Assembly (NCBI GenBank): GCA_030584005.1
Contig: CP129486.1
Location: 1,981,933-2,045,932, forward strand
Length of the DNA: 64,000 nucleotides
Direction of reading: 5' to 3'
Source of the DNA: Bdellovibrionota bacterium
GTDB taxonomy: Bacteria > Bdellovibrionota_C > UBA2361 > JAFLCA01
Made by a program: the position numbers and the translations under genes. The notes beneath the pieces were generated by a model, which ran no database searches, was not told the origin of the DNA, and saw only the letters and a program-made list of their open reading frames with translations. This document shows positions 28,032 to 36,522 of this stretch, one piece after another (positions within the stretch are counted from its first letter, which is position 1; the number at the start of each line of letters is the position of its first letter).

Positions 28032-29144
28032 CTAACTCCAGAGTGCGCCGATGAACTCCATGACCTCCTCAAAGACGCGGGTTTTTGAGAAGGGTACGGC
28101 ATGTCCGCCGCGATGCCAGCGCACTTCAGGGCGGCCCCAATGTTCCCAGAGGGCACGGGGTTGTTTCGCGGGAACCACGCGGTCTCCCAGCCCAGCGACC
28201 AGCATGACGTGCCGCTTATCGAGGGCCAGTTGACGGTTCAGTGGTGAGTGAATGGCGAAGGCACGCTCAAGGATTGCGCGCACCTGGCCTGCCATTCTCC
28301 TATTCTTGAGATTGTGGCGGGTCGAAGTGAGGACGATCTCGGCCAGATTGACGGCGGGGACCAGCGGGACGGCGAAGTCCCAGCGATCGAGAGAGGCGAG
28401 AAGGGCGTTCACGTATCCGCCGAGGCTCAGCCCGAGGCAGCCTATTCGATGACAGCCCAGCGAGAGCAGCCATAGTCGGAGTTGTCGGATGTCAGTCACT
28501 GCTTGGGCGATGGCGTCGTTAGTGAGGCTGAGATCGAATGCGGGTGGCAGAGCATACGCCGACTCTTGCTGCGTGGATCTTCTGCCATGTAGCGGAAGTT
28601 CGACGACGACGACATCGAAACCGTTGCGGTAGAGCACGCCTGGCAGGAGGGTGAGAGCGCTGATGCGCTGGTCACCCATGGTCCACCCGTGGAGTGCGAC
28701 GACTGTAGCGCGATAGTCATAATGATGGCGCCACCAGCGAGCGTGCACCGTTCTATTGGATTCGTGGAGGAGCGGATCTGGAAGTGTGCGGTTAGCCAGG
28801 GATGGGTAATCGCCTCTGAAGGTTAGGTCCTCGACGAGTCCGTCGGGGAGTCCATGCACGGTATGTCGTTCGACGTGGGCGGGGCTGCTTGGGGTGGGGA
28901 AGAATGTTGATTGCAGCAGTGGGTCGCTGTAACGATCTGCGATGTGCAGCAAGTGGGTAGGATCGAGGCCGAAGGAGGTCTGACTGGGGAGTTGAGCGAA
29001 GCGCGGGGCCAGTCTTTCGATTGCGCGTCGTAGTTCTTGGCCTCCCAGCATGGTGAGGCGTTCGAAGTGGCTCAATCGGTGTTCGGGGGAGGAGCCGAAG
29101 AGGCAGAAGTCAGCGGGTGATGTGGGCGCCTGTTTTCGTTGCAC
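28032..29144 (-). CDS. Alpha/beta hydrolase (ABHD18/DUF2048-like)
   Basis: The 370-aa protein starts at GTG 29144 with AGGGGG 7 bases upstream. It shows VVALHGWTMGD (oxyanion-region HGW), the nucleophile elbow GLSLGGYV (Ser about residue 245), the acid loop VAGLGDRVVP (Asp about 320) and the catalytic His in HRGGHAVPF (about 348). The N-terminal 100 residues are family-specific. This motif order resembles DUF2048/ABHD18 proteins. The substrate is unknown. It is in an accessory-looking patch and convergent with nothing; lysS begins about 120 bases downstream on the same strand. Confidence 0.75.
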   Translation of the reverse strand: MQRKQAPTSPADFCLFGSSPEHRLSHFERLTMLGGQELRRAIERLAPRFAQLPSQTSFGLDPTHLLHIADRYSDPLLQSTFFPTPSSPAHVERHTVHGLPDGLVEDLTFRGDYPSLANRTLPDPLLHESNRTVHARWWRHHYDYRATVVALHGWTMGDQRISALTLLPGVLYRNGFDVVVVELPLHGRRSTQQESAYALPPAFDLSLTNDAIAQAVTDIRQLRLWLLSLGCHRIGCLGLSLGGYVNALLASLDRWDFAVPLVPAVNLAEIVLTSTRHNLKNRRMAGQVRAILERAFAIHSPLNRQLALDKRHVMLVAGLGDRVVPAKQPRALWEHWGRPEVRWHRGGHAVPFSKTRVFEEVMEFIGALWS

Positions 29145-29209
29145 AAAGGGGTCCCCCTAAGGGATATCGGCAAGATGGCGCCCAAACCAAAGAGCGATTT
29201 ACTATCCCC

Positions 29210-29233
29210 CTCCCAACGTAACAGAGACGTTGC
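29210..29233. repeat. REP-like palindromic repeat, left copy
   Basis: CTCCCAACGTAACAGAGACG plus TTGC: a 6-bp inverted repeat (CAACGT/ACGTTG) with a 7-base loop, identical over 24 bases to 29832-29855. The two copies flank aag and lie next to a REP-associated tyrosine transposase gene, as expected for REP/BIME elements. Confidence 0.6.
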
Positions 29234-29262
29234 GGCGGGTGCTGGTGCAGATAGGTGGCTGA

Positions 29263-29874
29263 ATGGATAGGCTTTCGAAGCGATTTTTTGCGGGACCGAC
29301 ACTGGAGGTTGCCAGGAGGCTGCTGGGCGTGCGGCTCTGTAGCTGTGTGGGCGGGGTAGAAGTGGTCGGGCGTATAGTTGAGGTAGAGGCATATGGGCCT
29401 GTCGGGGATGAAGCGTCTCATGCGGCGCGTGGGCCGACGAAGCGGACGCAGGTAATGTTTAGGGAGGCGGGGTGCTGTTACGTGTACTTTATTTATGGGA
29501 ACCACTTCTGTGTCAATGTGGTAACGGAGAAGCAGGGCCTTGGCGCGGCAGTATTGATTCGGGCGCTGGAACCGTTGCGGGGGGTGCAAGAGATGCAGGC
29601 TCGTCGCCGGATTGATGGACTTTTTGGTCTAAGTAACGGTCCTGGAAAGTTATGCGAGGCGTTGGGGATTGACGCAAAATTGAATGGTGAGGATTTGATA
29701 ACATCGGAGCGGATTTGGCTCTCTCCCGGGCGACGGCGACTGAGCGAGCGTGTGGTTGATTCGCCGCGCATCGGGATTACAAAAGCGACTCACCTACCCT
29801 GGCGCCTCTATCTCTCCCCCAACCCTCATGTCTCCCAACGTAACAGAGACGTTGCAGCAGTTCATCTCACTTAG
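29263..29874 (+). CDS. 3-methyladenine DNA glycosylase (AAG/MPG family)
   Basis: The 203-aa product removes alkylated purines in base-excision repair. Family blocks are present: RLLGVRL, the catalytic-Glu stretch GRIVEVEAYGPVGDEASHAARGPT, MFREAGCCYVYFIYGNHFCVNVV, and LSNGPGKLCEALGI. The ATG at 29263 follows AGGTGG. The last about 14 residues (VSQRNRDVAAVHLT) are encoded by the right copy of the REP-like repeat, so the C-terminus may have been remodelled by repeat insertion. It is monocistronic on the plus strand between the hydrolase and the transposase gene. Confidence 0.92.
   Translation: MDRLSKRFFAGPTLEVARRLLGVRLCSCVGGVEVVGRIVEVEAYGPVGDEASHAARGPTKRTQVMFREAGCCYVYFIYGNHFCVNVVTEKQGLGAAVLIRALEPLRGVQEMQARRRIDGLFGLSNGPGKLCEALGIDAKLNGEDLITSERIWLSPGRRRLSERVVDSPRIGITKATHLPWRLYLSPNPHVSQRNRDVAAVHLT
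29832..29855. repeat. REP-like palindromic repeat, right copy (inside aag 3' end)
   Basis: Identical 24-base sequence to 29210-29233, with the CAACGT/ACGTTG stem. It is translated as the end of the glycosylase and lies about 60 bases upstream of the transposase start. Confidence 0.6.
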
Positions 29875-29915
29875 AATTACGCAACAAATCACAACGGATT
29901 CCGATAATATGGTAT

Positions 29916-30875
29916 ATGCCGCATCACCCACGCATCGAGTCCGTCGACATCGCATCATTTGTGACCACCAAGAGTCGCAACGCTGAACTATGGTTCGTCA
30001 ACAACCCGGAGCTCGAACAGTACATTCTTGGATACGCAGCGAAGTACACTCAAACATACGGCGTTCAACTCTACGCTCTTGCTATCGAGGGCAACCACAA
30101 GCATCTGGCAGCCCATTTCCCACGGGCAAATCGTTCCAGCTTCATGCGAGATCTTAACTCCAACGTGGCACGAGCCGTTGCTCGTCACACCCCGGAGTAT
30201 CCGGGCGGAACCTTCTGGGGGAGGCGTTACTCCGGTGAGTTCTTACCTGGACCAGCGGACATAGAAGAGTACTTCTTCTACATTGTGCTCCAGCCAGTAG
30301 AGGATGGGTTAGTGAGGAGGATTTCGGAATTCCCAGGATACAACTGCTTCCATGATGCCATTCATGGCATTGAGAGAGTTTACAAGGTCGTAGATTGGGC
30401 AGGCTACAATTCACGCAAAAGGTACGATCGATCTGTTTGTATTAGAGACTACACCACCTATATCCCGCTAAGGTTCCAACGCCTCCCCGGCTATGAACAC
30501 ATGTCCAGCAGTGAATATGTCAAACACATGCAGAACAAGCTCCGTGTACGCGAAGATGCCATTGCGGCAAAGCGCTTCGCCGACGGAAAGGGATTCCTGG
30601 GAAGAAAGCGCCTTAGAAGAGTAAAAAGGGGGGCAATTCCTAAGGACCCAAAAATATCCAGACCCTTTAACCGCCGCCCCAGAGTGCTGGCTGTATGTCC
30701 CATTCGTCGACATCAGTACTTGAGTTGGTATTACGCGCGCATCAACGCCTTCAGATTGGCCTCCCTTCAGTATCGATCGGGTCTAATAGACGCTCAATTT
30801 CCTGATGGAATGTTCAGACCTCACCTAGGTACAGCGCCACCGAAACCGCAGGAACTCGCTGTCTTCTTCTATTAG
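29916..30875 (+). CDS. REP-associated tyrosine transposase-like (Y1/HUH) protein
   Basis: The 319-aa protein starts MPHHPRIESV. It has the IS200/RAYT fold motifs: the HUH metal pair in EGNHKHLAAHF (about residues 65-75), the NSNVARAVARHT...GTFWGRRYSGEF region (about 86-110), and the catalytic Tyr within EEYFFYIVLQPVEDGLV (about 118-134). The C-terminal about 150 residues are a basic extension not usual in short IS200 proteins. RAYTs mobilise REP palindromes, and two identical 24-base palindromes lie just upstream. It has HKH rather than H-hydrophobic-H, so activity is uncertain. No ribosome-binding site is evident. Confidence 0.8.
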   Translation: MPHHPRIESVDIASFVTTKSRNAELWFVNNPELEQYILGYAAKYTQTYGVQLYALAIEGNHKHLAAHFPRANRSSFMRDLNSNVARAVARHTPEYPGGTFWGRRYSGEFLPGPADIEEYFFYIVLQPVEDGLVRRISEFPGYNCFHDAIHGIERVYKVVDWAGYNSRKRYDRSVCIRDYTTYIPLRFQRLPGYEHMSSSEYVKHMQNKLRVREDAIAAKRFADGKGFLGRKRLRRVKRGAIPKDPKISRPFNRRPRVLAVCPIRRHQYLSWYYARINAFRLASLQYRSGLIDAQFPDGMFRPHLGTAPPKPQELAVFFY

Positions 30876-31017
30876 AGGGATCATCCGGCGTTACAGTCGG
30901 ATCAGTGTTCGTGTGTGAAGTTGCTTAGAAATACGCCTATCTTCGTACACTCTTAGCCGAATCCTTGTCAGAGACCAGCAATAGTACCGCAGAAAGACCC
31001 TTGTGCTGACCGTTTAA

Positions 31018-31159
31018 GCACCGAATCAGTCGACGTACGATGCAAACACTAAGAAGTGTGCGCAACGTGTCCGATACGTTTAGTCAGGGCACCGAATCAG
31101 TCGACGTACGATGCAAACACTAAGAAGTGTGCGCAACGTGTCCGATACGTTTAGTCAGG
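31018..31159. repeat. 71-bp perfect tandem duplication
   Basis: Two adjacent identical 71-base units (31018-31088 and 31089-31159) begin GCACCGAATCAGTCGACG. The second unit contains the last about 13 codons and stop of the S9 peptidase (stop at 31120-31122); the first is a non-coding copy of the same 3' end. Each unit has a small ACACT/AGTGT hairpin. The stretch 30876-31017 between the transposase and the repeat shows no gene. Confidence 0.9.
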
Positions 31160-32967
31160 AAGGTGAGTTCGGCGCACAGGCACCGCTCTATGTTGGATGC
31201 CGCACGCACACCATGGCCCTCCCCTTCCAGTTCGATCAACTCTACCTCTCCCCCACGAGCCACAATCCTCTCGGCCATCCGTCTCGATTGTTCAATCGGT
31301 ACAATCTTGTCCTCACTCCCATGAATCATTAACAACGCACAACGGGCCTGACCCTCACTCCAATACGGCGAAACCCCTCGCCACCGCCCCCTCTCTCCAA
31401 ATAATCGCTCCAAATAACCCCGCTCAAACCGAGGTGTCGCCCGCACCAACTGCTCTACATCAGATATCCCGTAATACACCACCGCCCCTCGGAAAAGGGA
31501 GCTCCGAAACGCAGCCGCAAGCGCAACAAATCCACCCGCACTACTCCCCCATATGAAGCAGGCGCCAGTGTTCACTAACCCAGCCCCACCAAGCTCCCTC
31601 AGCAAATCCTCACAATCCAATACCTCATACTCTCCCGCCCACCCGTAAAGCGCATCCCTGACCCGACGCCCAAACCCGCTGCTGCCCCGATAATTGATAT
31701 CAACAATCGCAAATCCACGGCTCGTCCAGTACTGGTACCTAAAATCTAACGCCGATTGCGCACACCCCGTCGGCCCCCCATGCACACGCACAATTACCGG
31801 CGGAGGGTCCACCGCGCTCCGCTCTTGCGGGAGATACAGCCACGCATTCAATCGCATACCTCCCCGTGCCGTGTATTCCACGAGCCGCGGCTTACTCAAC
31901 TCAGCACTTGCCTCAATCTCATCGCGCGACCAACGCCGGACGTAACAATCGCGCACTCTCTCAAAAAGATGCACCGATGGTACATGCTCAGCGTCGCCAC
32001 CCACCACAAGAAGCCAACGATCCCGTACAGCTATGTTCTGCACCTCGCTAAAAGGAAGATCTAAATCCCGCACATTGCCTGTACTCTCATCATACTCAAC
32101 GATCCGCCAACGCCCCCGCTCACACACACTGGCCACGACCTTCCCTAGGTCGTTCATCCCAAATGTTCTAAGACCAGGCACCCATTCAGGACGCCCCCAC
32201 TCGAGCCCGCGCCCCCGGCACCCCTCCCAGTCACCGCCCACATCCTTGGCAAGCAACCACTCCCCATCAATCTCAACAACCGCTCGCAGCTCCCCATCAC
32301 TCGCCCATTCAGCTTGGCATACCGAACACCCCGATCTGCTGAAGATCTGCCGCGCCCCCGCAACGCCCCCTGCAGCAATCTCCGCACGCCACAGGCTGCT
32401 CTCATCCCAGGGCATATACGGATGCATCCAAGTCTTCCAAACCAGCCCCTCGCCCATGCTATCGAAGCGCGGCGCTCCTATGAAATCGCTCCCCTCCCAC
32501 AACACTGAACGACTGCCGCCGTCGATATCGAGCATCACTAAACGCTCAGCGAGCGCTGCGCCTTCCGCACCTAGCTCCTCCTCAACCGCAACCAGCAGAC
32601 TCTTCGAGGGATGTAGAACCAGATCTCCGTAACGATATCTCCTCGTATCCGTCACTATCTCCGAACGCTGTCCCTCCCGTAACAGCCACAACTTCCCATC
32701 GGCGCTCACAAACACGAGCACTCCACCCCTTTCGCAAAACTCCCCACCACCGTACTCCCTGAAGACGCTTCTTACATTCAGCTCGGTGGGAGAAATCTCC
32801 TTCACACCATCATGGCTCAACACGCACAAGCGGAAACGCCCTCGTTGCTCCGGAACCGATTCAACCCACAAGGGCGATCCATCACTGCCCAGCGCTATGT
32901 GTGAAATCCTACGTCCGCCCAGGGCGGCCCGGCGTGCCGAAAAGAAGTGTGATGCCCGCTCTCCCAT
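31120..32967 (-). CDS. S9 family prolyl oligopeptidase / dipeptidyl aminopeptidase-like
   Basis: The 615-aa serine peptidase has an N-terminal beta-propeller (about residues 1-350) and a C-terminal alpha/beta-hydrolase domain with VRVHGGPTG, the nucleophile IWGSSAGGFVAL (Ser about 455), the acid in MIHGSEDKIVPIEQS (Asp about 540) and His in EGEGHGVRAAS (about 575). No signal peptide is seen, so it is probably cytoplasmic and cleaves short peptides. Its ATG lies 17 bases after cysA, so it may be transcribed with the sulfate operon, although its strongly G-rich coding strand differs from it. The 3' end lies inside a 71-bp tandem duplication. Confidence 0.88.
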   Translation of the reverse strand: MGERASHFFSARRAALGGRRISHIALGSDGSPLWVESVPEQRGRFRLCVLSHDGVKEISPTELNVRSVFREYGGGEFCERGGVLVFVSADGKLWLLREGQRSEIVTDTRRYRYGDLVLHPSKSLLVAVEEELGAEGAALAERLVMLDIDGGSRSVLWEGSDFIGAPRFDSMGEGLVWKTWMHPYMPWDESSLWRAEIAAGGVAGARQIFSRSGCSVCQAEWASDGELRAVVEIDGEWLLAKDVGGDWEGCRGRGLEWGRPEWVPGLRTFGMNDLGKVVASVCERGRWRIVEYDESTGNVRDLDLPFSEVQNIAVRDRWLLVVGGDAEHVPSVHLFERVRDCYVRRWSRDEIEASAELSKPRLVEYTARGGMRLNAWLYLPQERSAVDPPPVIVRVHGGPTGCAQSALDFRYQYWTSRGFAIVDINYRGSSGFGRRVRDALYGWAGEYEVLDCEDLLRELGGAGLVNTGACFIWGSSAGGFVALAAAFRSSLFRGAVVYYGISDVEQLVRATPRFERGYLERLFGERGRWRGVSPYWSEGQARCALLMIHGSEDKIVPIEQSRRMAERIVARGGEVELIELEGEGHGVRAASNIERCLCAELTFLTKRIGHVAHTS

Positions 32968-32984
32968 ACGGCCCAGGTCCTTGA

Positions 32985-34844
32985 CTAACCCATCATCGGA
33001 ATGACAGCGACAGAGGTATTAGCGCCACGGATCAGATCCTCAAGAAATAGCAGCGCCCGCCTTGAGGCACTCCCCGATGCACCGAAAAGCACCAGATCAT
33101 ACTTTCCACGCGCCACCGTATCGCGCAGTGCCATGGCCACATCCCCCGTCTTCACCATGACCTCATGCTCGATCCCCATGGCAGCAAGTGACTGCGCCGC
33201 ACTTTCTAAATGTTTTTTTGCCCTCGACACATCCAGCGGCGTCGCTCCAAATCGCTGGACATGAATCACTGTCACATGCGCTCTAAAATGCCGGGCCAGC
33301 CTTGCCCCGAAAAGCACATCCCCCTTCCCCGGCTCACCCGCTGCCGTACAGATCAGCATGCGGCCAATCTTCGTCGTCGTCGGATGGGCCAACACAACTG
33401 GAATGCCCACCATGCGCAGCAACCTGATACTGAGAGATCTCAGCACCTGAGGCTCAAAGGCACCGTCGCCCTCCCTCCCCAGAACCGCCAAGTCATAGAG
33501 TCCACGCTGTGCCTCATCAACGAAGCTCTCCACGACCTCGCCATCCCGCACAATCGTCTCGACCTGAGCTGCGGGAAGTATCTGCTCTGCCCCCAGCCGC
33601 AGTTCCTTGCGCACCCTCTCCGAGTCTCCGCGCATCGCCTCTTTGAATGTATACAGCGTCCCGTGGGAAGCTCTCGCCACGACGGCCCCGACCCGCAGCG
33701 CGGCATCCACCTCCGCATGCCTGCCCACCAAGCTCAGGACGCTCAGTCCGTGCGGATCCAGTACATGGTAGCGATTCAGAGAGAGGAAGCGACTCTCCTG
33801 CAGATGGGGCATTTGTGCAGCCGATGGAAAGGTCACCTCCACATGAGGCGCCTTCTGCCCATAGGTGGGGTACGGCGCGAGCGAGCGCGCCCCCCTCAAT
33901 CCCTCAACCTCTACCCGTACCCGTGATACCGAACCGGCAAAGGTGCTCTCAACTATAACCCCCTGACCCAACTGAACAGCGTCTCTTGGCGGTGCGTCGC
34001 TCAAGGTCACATCTTCCGGGCGAAATAGCACCCGCACCGGAGCCCCTTCCTGATGCACTTTGGCCTGTTGAGGCATCGGTATTTGAACGTTTCCTAATTG
34101 AATGAGCGGACCAACCTTCCGCCCAACGAGCACATTGCCACCGCCTATGAAGGAGGCGACATGGTCCGTATGCGGACGATGGTACAGGGACATCGGGTCT
34201 CCCACCTCCACCAACCCGCCTCGATACAACACCCCTACCCGATCACCAAGTTCAAACGCCTCCTCCTGGTCATGCGTCACCAAGACTGTGGTAATCCCTA
34301 GCTCGTCCTGTATTGAGCGAAGCGAACGACGCAATTGGGTACGCACCTGTAAATCGAGCGCCCCAAACGGCTCATCAAGCAGCAGCACCGTTGGTCGATA
34401 GGCGAGGGCTCGCGCCAATGCGACGCGCTGCAGCTGACCACCCGACAGCTGATGCGGTCTTCGATGAGCAAGTCCCGTCAGGCCCACGAGATCAAGAAGC
34501 TCATCGCGCCGCTCGATGCACTGAGCCCGCGCGACGCCGCGGACCCGCAGTCCAAACTCGATATTCTCCCCCACACTCATGTGGCGGAACACGGCGTAGT
34601 TTTGGAACACAAATCCTACGTCGCGCTTCTGCGGAGGGAGCTGCGTCACATCAACTCCTCCAATTGCCACCCTGCCTTCATTCGGACTGAGCAGCCCAGC
34701 GATAATGCGCAGCAAGGTGCTCTTTCCACTCCCACTACCGCCCAGGAGCACGAACAATTCTCCGCTCGCAATCTCGAGTGAAACCCGCTGGACCACCGAG
34801 TGGCTGCCGAAGCGTTTCGATATCTGATCCAGTACGATACTCAT
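32985..34844 (-). CDS. cysA: Sulfate ABC transporter ATP-binding protein CysA fused to two universal-stress-protein domains
   Basis: From the ATG at 34844 (MSIVLDQISKRFG) the product is 619 aa. Residues about 1-235 are a CysA-type ATPase: Walker A GGSGSGKSTLL, signature [15 protein letters not shown], Walker B VLLLDEPFGALD, H-loop LVTHDQEEAF. A TOBE-like regulatory region follows (about 240-355). Ordinary CysA ends near 360 aa; here two USP-like domains are added (about 380-485 and 490-619), with VARASHG..., RGLYDLAVLGREG and GKYDLVLFGASGSASRR. The frame is continuous, so the fusion is real as read. USP domains often bind ATP or sense energy/stress, which suggests direct control of sulfate uptake. 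It follows cysW by 8 bases. Confidence 0.9.
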   Translation of the reverse strand: MSIVLDQISKRFGSHSVVQRVSLEIASGELFVLLGGSGSGKSTLLRIIAGLLSPNEGRVAIGGVDVTQLPPQKRDVGFVFQNYAVFRHMSVGENIEFGLRVRGVARAQCIERRDELLDLVGLTGLAHRRPHQLSGGQLQRVALARALAYRPTVLLLDEPFGALDLQVRTQLRRSLRSIQDELGITTVLVTHDQEEAFELGDRVGVLYRGGLVEVGDPMSLYHRPHTDHVASFIGGGNVLVGRKVGPLIQLGNVQIPMPQQAKVHQEGAPVRVLFRPEDVTLSDAPPRDAVQLGQGVIVESTFAGSVSRVRVEVEGLRGARSLAPYPTYGQKAPHVEVTFPSAAQMPHLQESRFLSLNRYHVLDPHGLSVLSLVGRHAEVDAALRVGAVVARASHGTLYTFKEAMRGDSERVRKELRLGAEQILPAAQVETIVRDGEVVESFVDEAQRGLYDLAVLGREGDGAFEPQVLRSLSIRLLRMVGIPVVLAHPTTTKIGRMLICTAAGEPGKGDVLFGARLARHFRAHVTVIHVQRFGATPLDVSRAKKHLESAAQSLAAMGIEHEVMVKTGDVAMALRDTVARGKYDLVLFGASGSASRRALLFLEDLIRGANTSVAVIPMMG

Positions 34845-34852
34845 TGCTAAAC

Positions 34853-35674
34853 CTACTGCGTCCTTAACTCCAAGACGGATTTGAGCGTCAACCAAACCAG
34901 CGCCGAGAGCGCTAGCAGTGACGCCACAGCAAATGCCGCGGCAAACTGATATTCGTTGTACAATATCTCGACGTGCAGGGGTAACGTGTTCGTGCGCCCT
35001 CTAATGTGGCCACTTACTACTGAAACGGCGCCAAACTCTCCCATAGCTCGTGCTGCACATAAGATGATTCCGTACAGAAGCCCCCAACGAATCTTCGGCA
35101 ACGTAACCATAAAGAACATACGCCACGGAGATGCGCCAAGGGTTAACGCCGCAGCTTCCTCATGACCTCCCTGTAGTCGCATAAGCGGAATCAGTTCTCG
35201 CGCAATCAAGGGAAAAGTCACAAAGGTCGTGGCGATCAGGATTGACGGGAGTGAGAACACCACTTTCACGTCGTATTCTGCGAGTATGGGACCCAGTAGC
35301 CCCTGGTGACCGTACACCAGCATAACCATGAGCCCAGCCACTACCGGGGATACAGCCAGTGGAACCTCAATCAAGGTAACCAACAGCGCTTTGCCTCGAA
35401 ACTCGAAGCGAGTGATTGCCCAGGCGGCGGCCACTCCGAAACAAACATTCAGCGGTATACACACGGCCACCGCCAAAAAGGTAAGCCACGCCGCATGCAA
35501 GGTCTCCGCATTGGAAACTGCCCTCAAAAACACATCTGCACCTGCACTGAAGGCGAACAGGAATACACCGGCCAGCGGCACAAAAAGCAGCACAGCTAAA
35601 AACAAAGTCGCCAACCCAATCAGGCATGCGCGCACCCACATGGGATCCATCGTGTCGGTAACAGCCTGCCTCAT
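34853..35674 (-). CDS. cysW: Sulfate/thiosulfate ABC transporter permease CysW
   Basis: The ATG at 35674 overlaps the cysT stop (ATGA). The 273-aa permease has six hydrophobic segments and the EAA loop AAALTLGASPWRMFFMVTLPKI that docks to CysA, plus the CysW-type ARAMGEFGAVSVVSGHIRG segment. With CysT it forms the heterodimeric inner-membrane channel for sulfate. Confidence 0.94.
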   Translation of the reverse strand: MRQAVTDTMDPMWVRACLIGLATLFLAVLLFVPLAGVFLFAFSAGADVFLRAVSNAETLHAAWLTFLAVAVCIPLNVCFGVAAAWAITRFEFRGKALLVTLIEVPLAVSPVVAGLMVMLVYGHQGLLGPILAEYDVKVVFSLPSILIATTFVTFPLIARELIPLMRLQGGHEEAAALTLGASPWRMFFMVTLPKIRWGLLYGIILCAARAMGEFGAVSVVSGHIRGRTNTLPLHVEILYNEYQFAAAFAVASLLALSALVWLTLKSVLELRTQ

Positions 35675-36489
35675 CGTGTCCTGATCCCCCCGTCTAAGAA
35701 CTTGGTGCCGAGCAGTATAACGAGGGAGACAAAGAGCATCATCGCTGCCAAGACACAAGCTGCGCCGTAATTGAACTGCTCAAGTCTAGTCATTATCAGC
35801 AACGGCAGAATCTCGGTGCGCAAAGGCATGTTTCCGGCAATGAATACTACGGACCCGTACTCCCCGAGCGCCCGCGCAAAAGCCAAAGAGAATCCCGTCA
35901 CCATTGCCGGCACTATGCTTGGCAGCACGACCTTCACCCACGTTTGTAGTCGTGACGCACCCAAAGACATCGCCGCAAACTCGAGGTCGAGGTTCATATC
36001 CTCCAAAACCGGCTGCACGCTCCGCACGACAAAGGGCAACCCCACGAACACAAGCGCCACAGTAATCCCGAAGGGAGAATACGCCCCATCAATTCCCCAT
36101 TCGCTCAGGTAACTACCGTACAGCCCCTTGGGAGAGAGCAGTGTCGTCAGTGTGATGCCGGCCACGGCTGTCGGCAAGGCAAAAGGAAGATCAACACAGG
36201 CATCCAGAACGCGCCGCCCGAAGAATCGGTAGCGAACCAGGACCCACGCAATCAACGTTCCAAAGATTACATTCACTGCGGCCGCCTGAATCGCCGTGCG
36301 AACGCTGAGCCAAAGCGCTGCAAGACTACGCTTCGAAGAGACGATGGCCATTATCTCCGAACTGCTTAATTCGGAGACCTTGAGCAGAAGGAGACTCACC
36401 GGCAGCAGTAAAAGCACGGATAGAAAGGTCAGGGTAACGCCCAGTGAAAGGCCCCATCCGGGCAGAACGCTGTCGACCTGTTTCGCCAC
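35671..36489 (-). CDS. cysT: Sulfate/thiosulfate ABC transporter permease CysT
   Basis: The 272-aa permease has six transmembrane segments. The family features are DLPFALPTAVAGITLTTL, the EAA loop AAMSLGASRLQTWVKVVLPS and the FARALGEYGSVVFIAGN segment. It begins 33 bases after the sulfate-binding protein gene and is translationally coupled to cysW. Transport direction is import of sulfate/thiosulfate for assimilation. Confidence 0.94.
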   Translation of the reverse strand: MAKQVDSVLPGWGLSLGVTLTFLSVLLLLPVSLLLLKVSELSSSEIMAIVSSKRSLAALWLSVRTAIQAAAVNVIFGTLIAWVLVRYRFFGRRVLDACVDLPFALPTAVAGITLTTLLSPKGLYGSYLSEWGIDGAYSPFGITVALVFVGLPFVVRSVQPVLEDMNLDLEFAAMSLGASRLQTWVKVVLPSIVPAMVTGFSLAFARALGEYGSVVFIAGNMPLRTEILPLLIMTRLEQFNYGAACVLAAMMLFVSLVILLGTKFLDGGIRTR

Positions 36490-36522
36490 ACTTTCCCCTT
36501 CGCCCCGAAAGGCCCTCAGCTG

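Noticed and set aside
31018..31159. CRISPR-like array
   Set aside because: The two units are directly adjacent with no spacers and only two copies; it is a tandem duplication.
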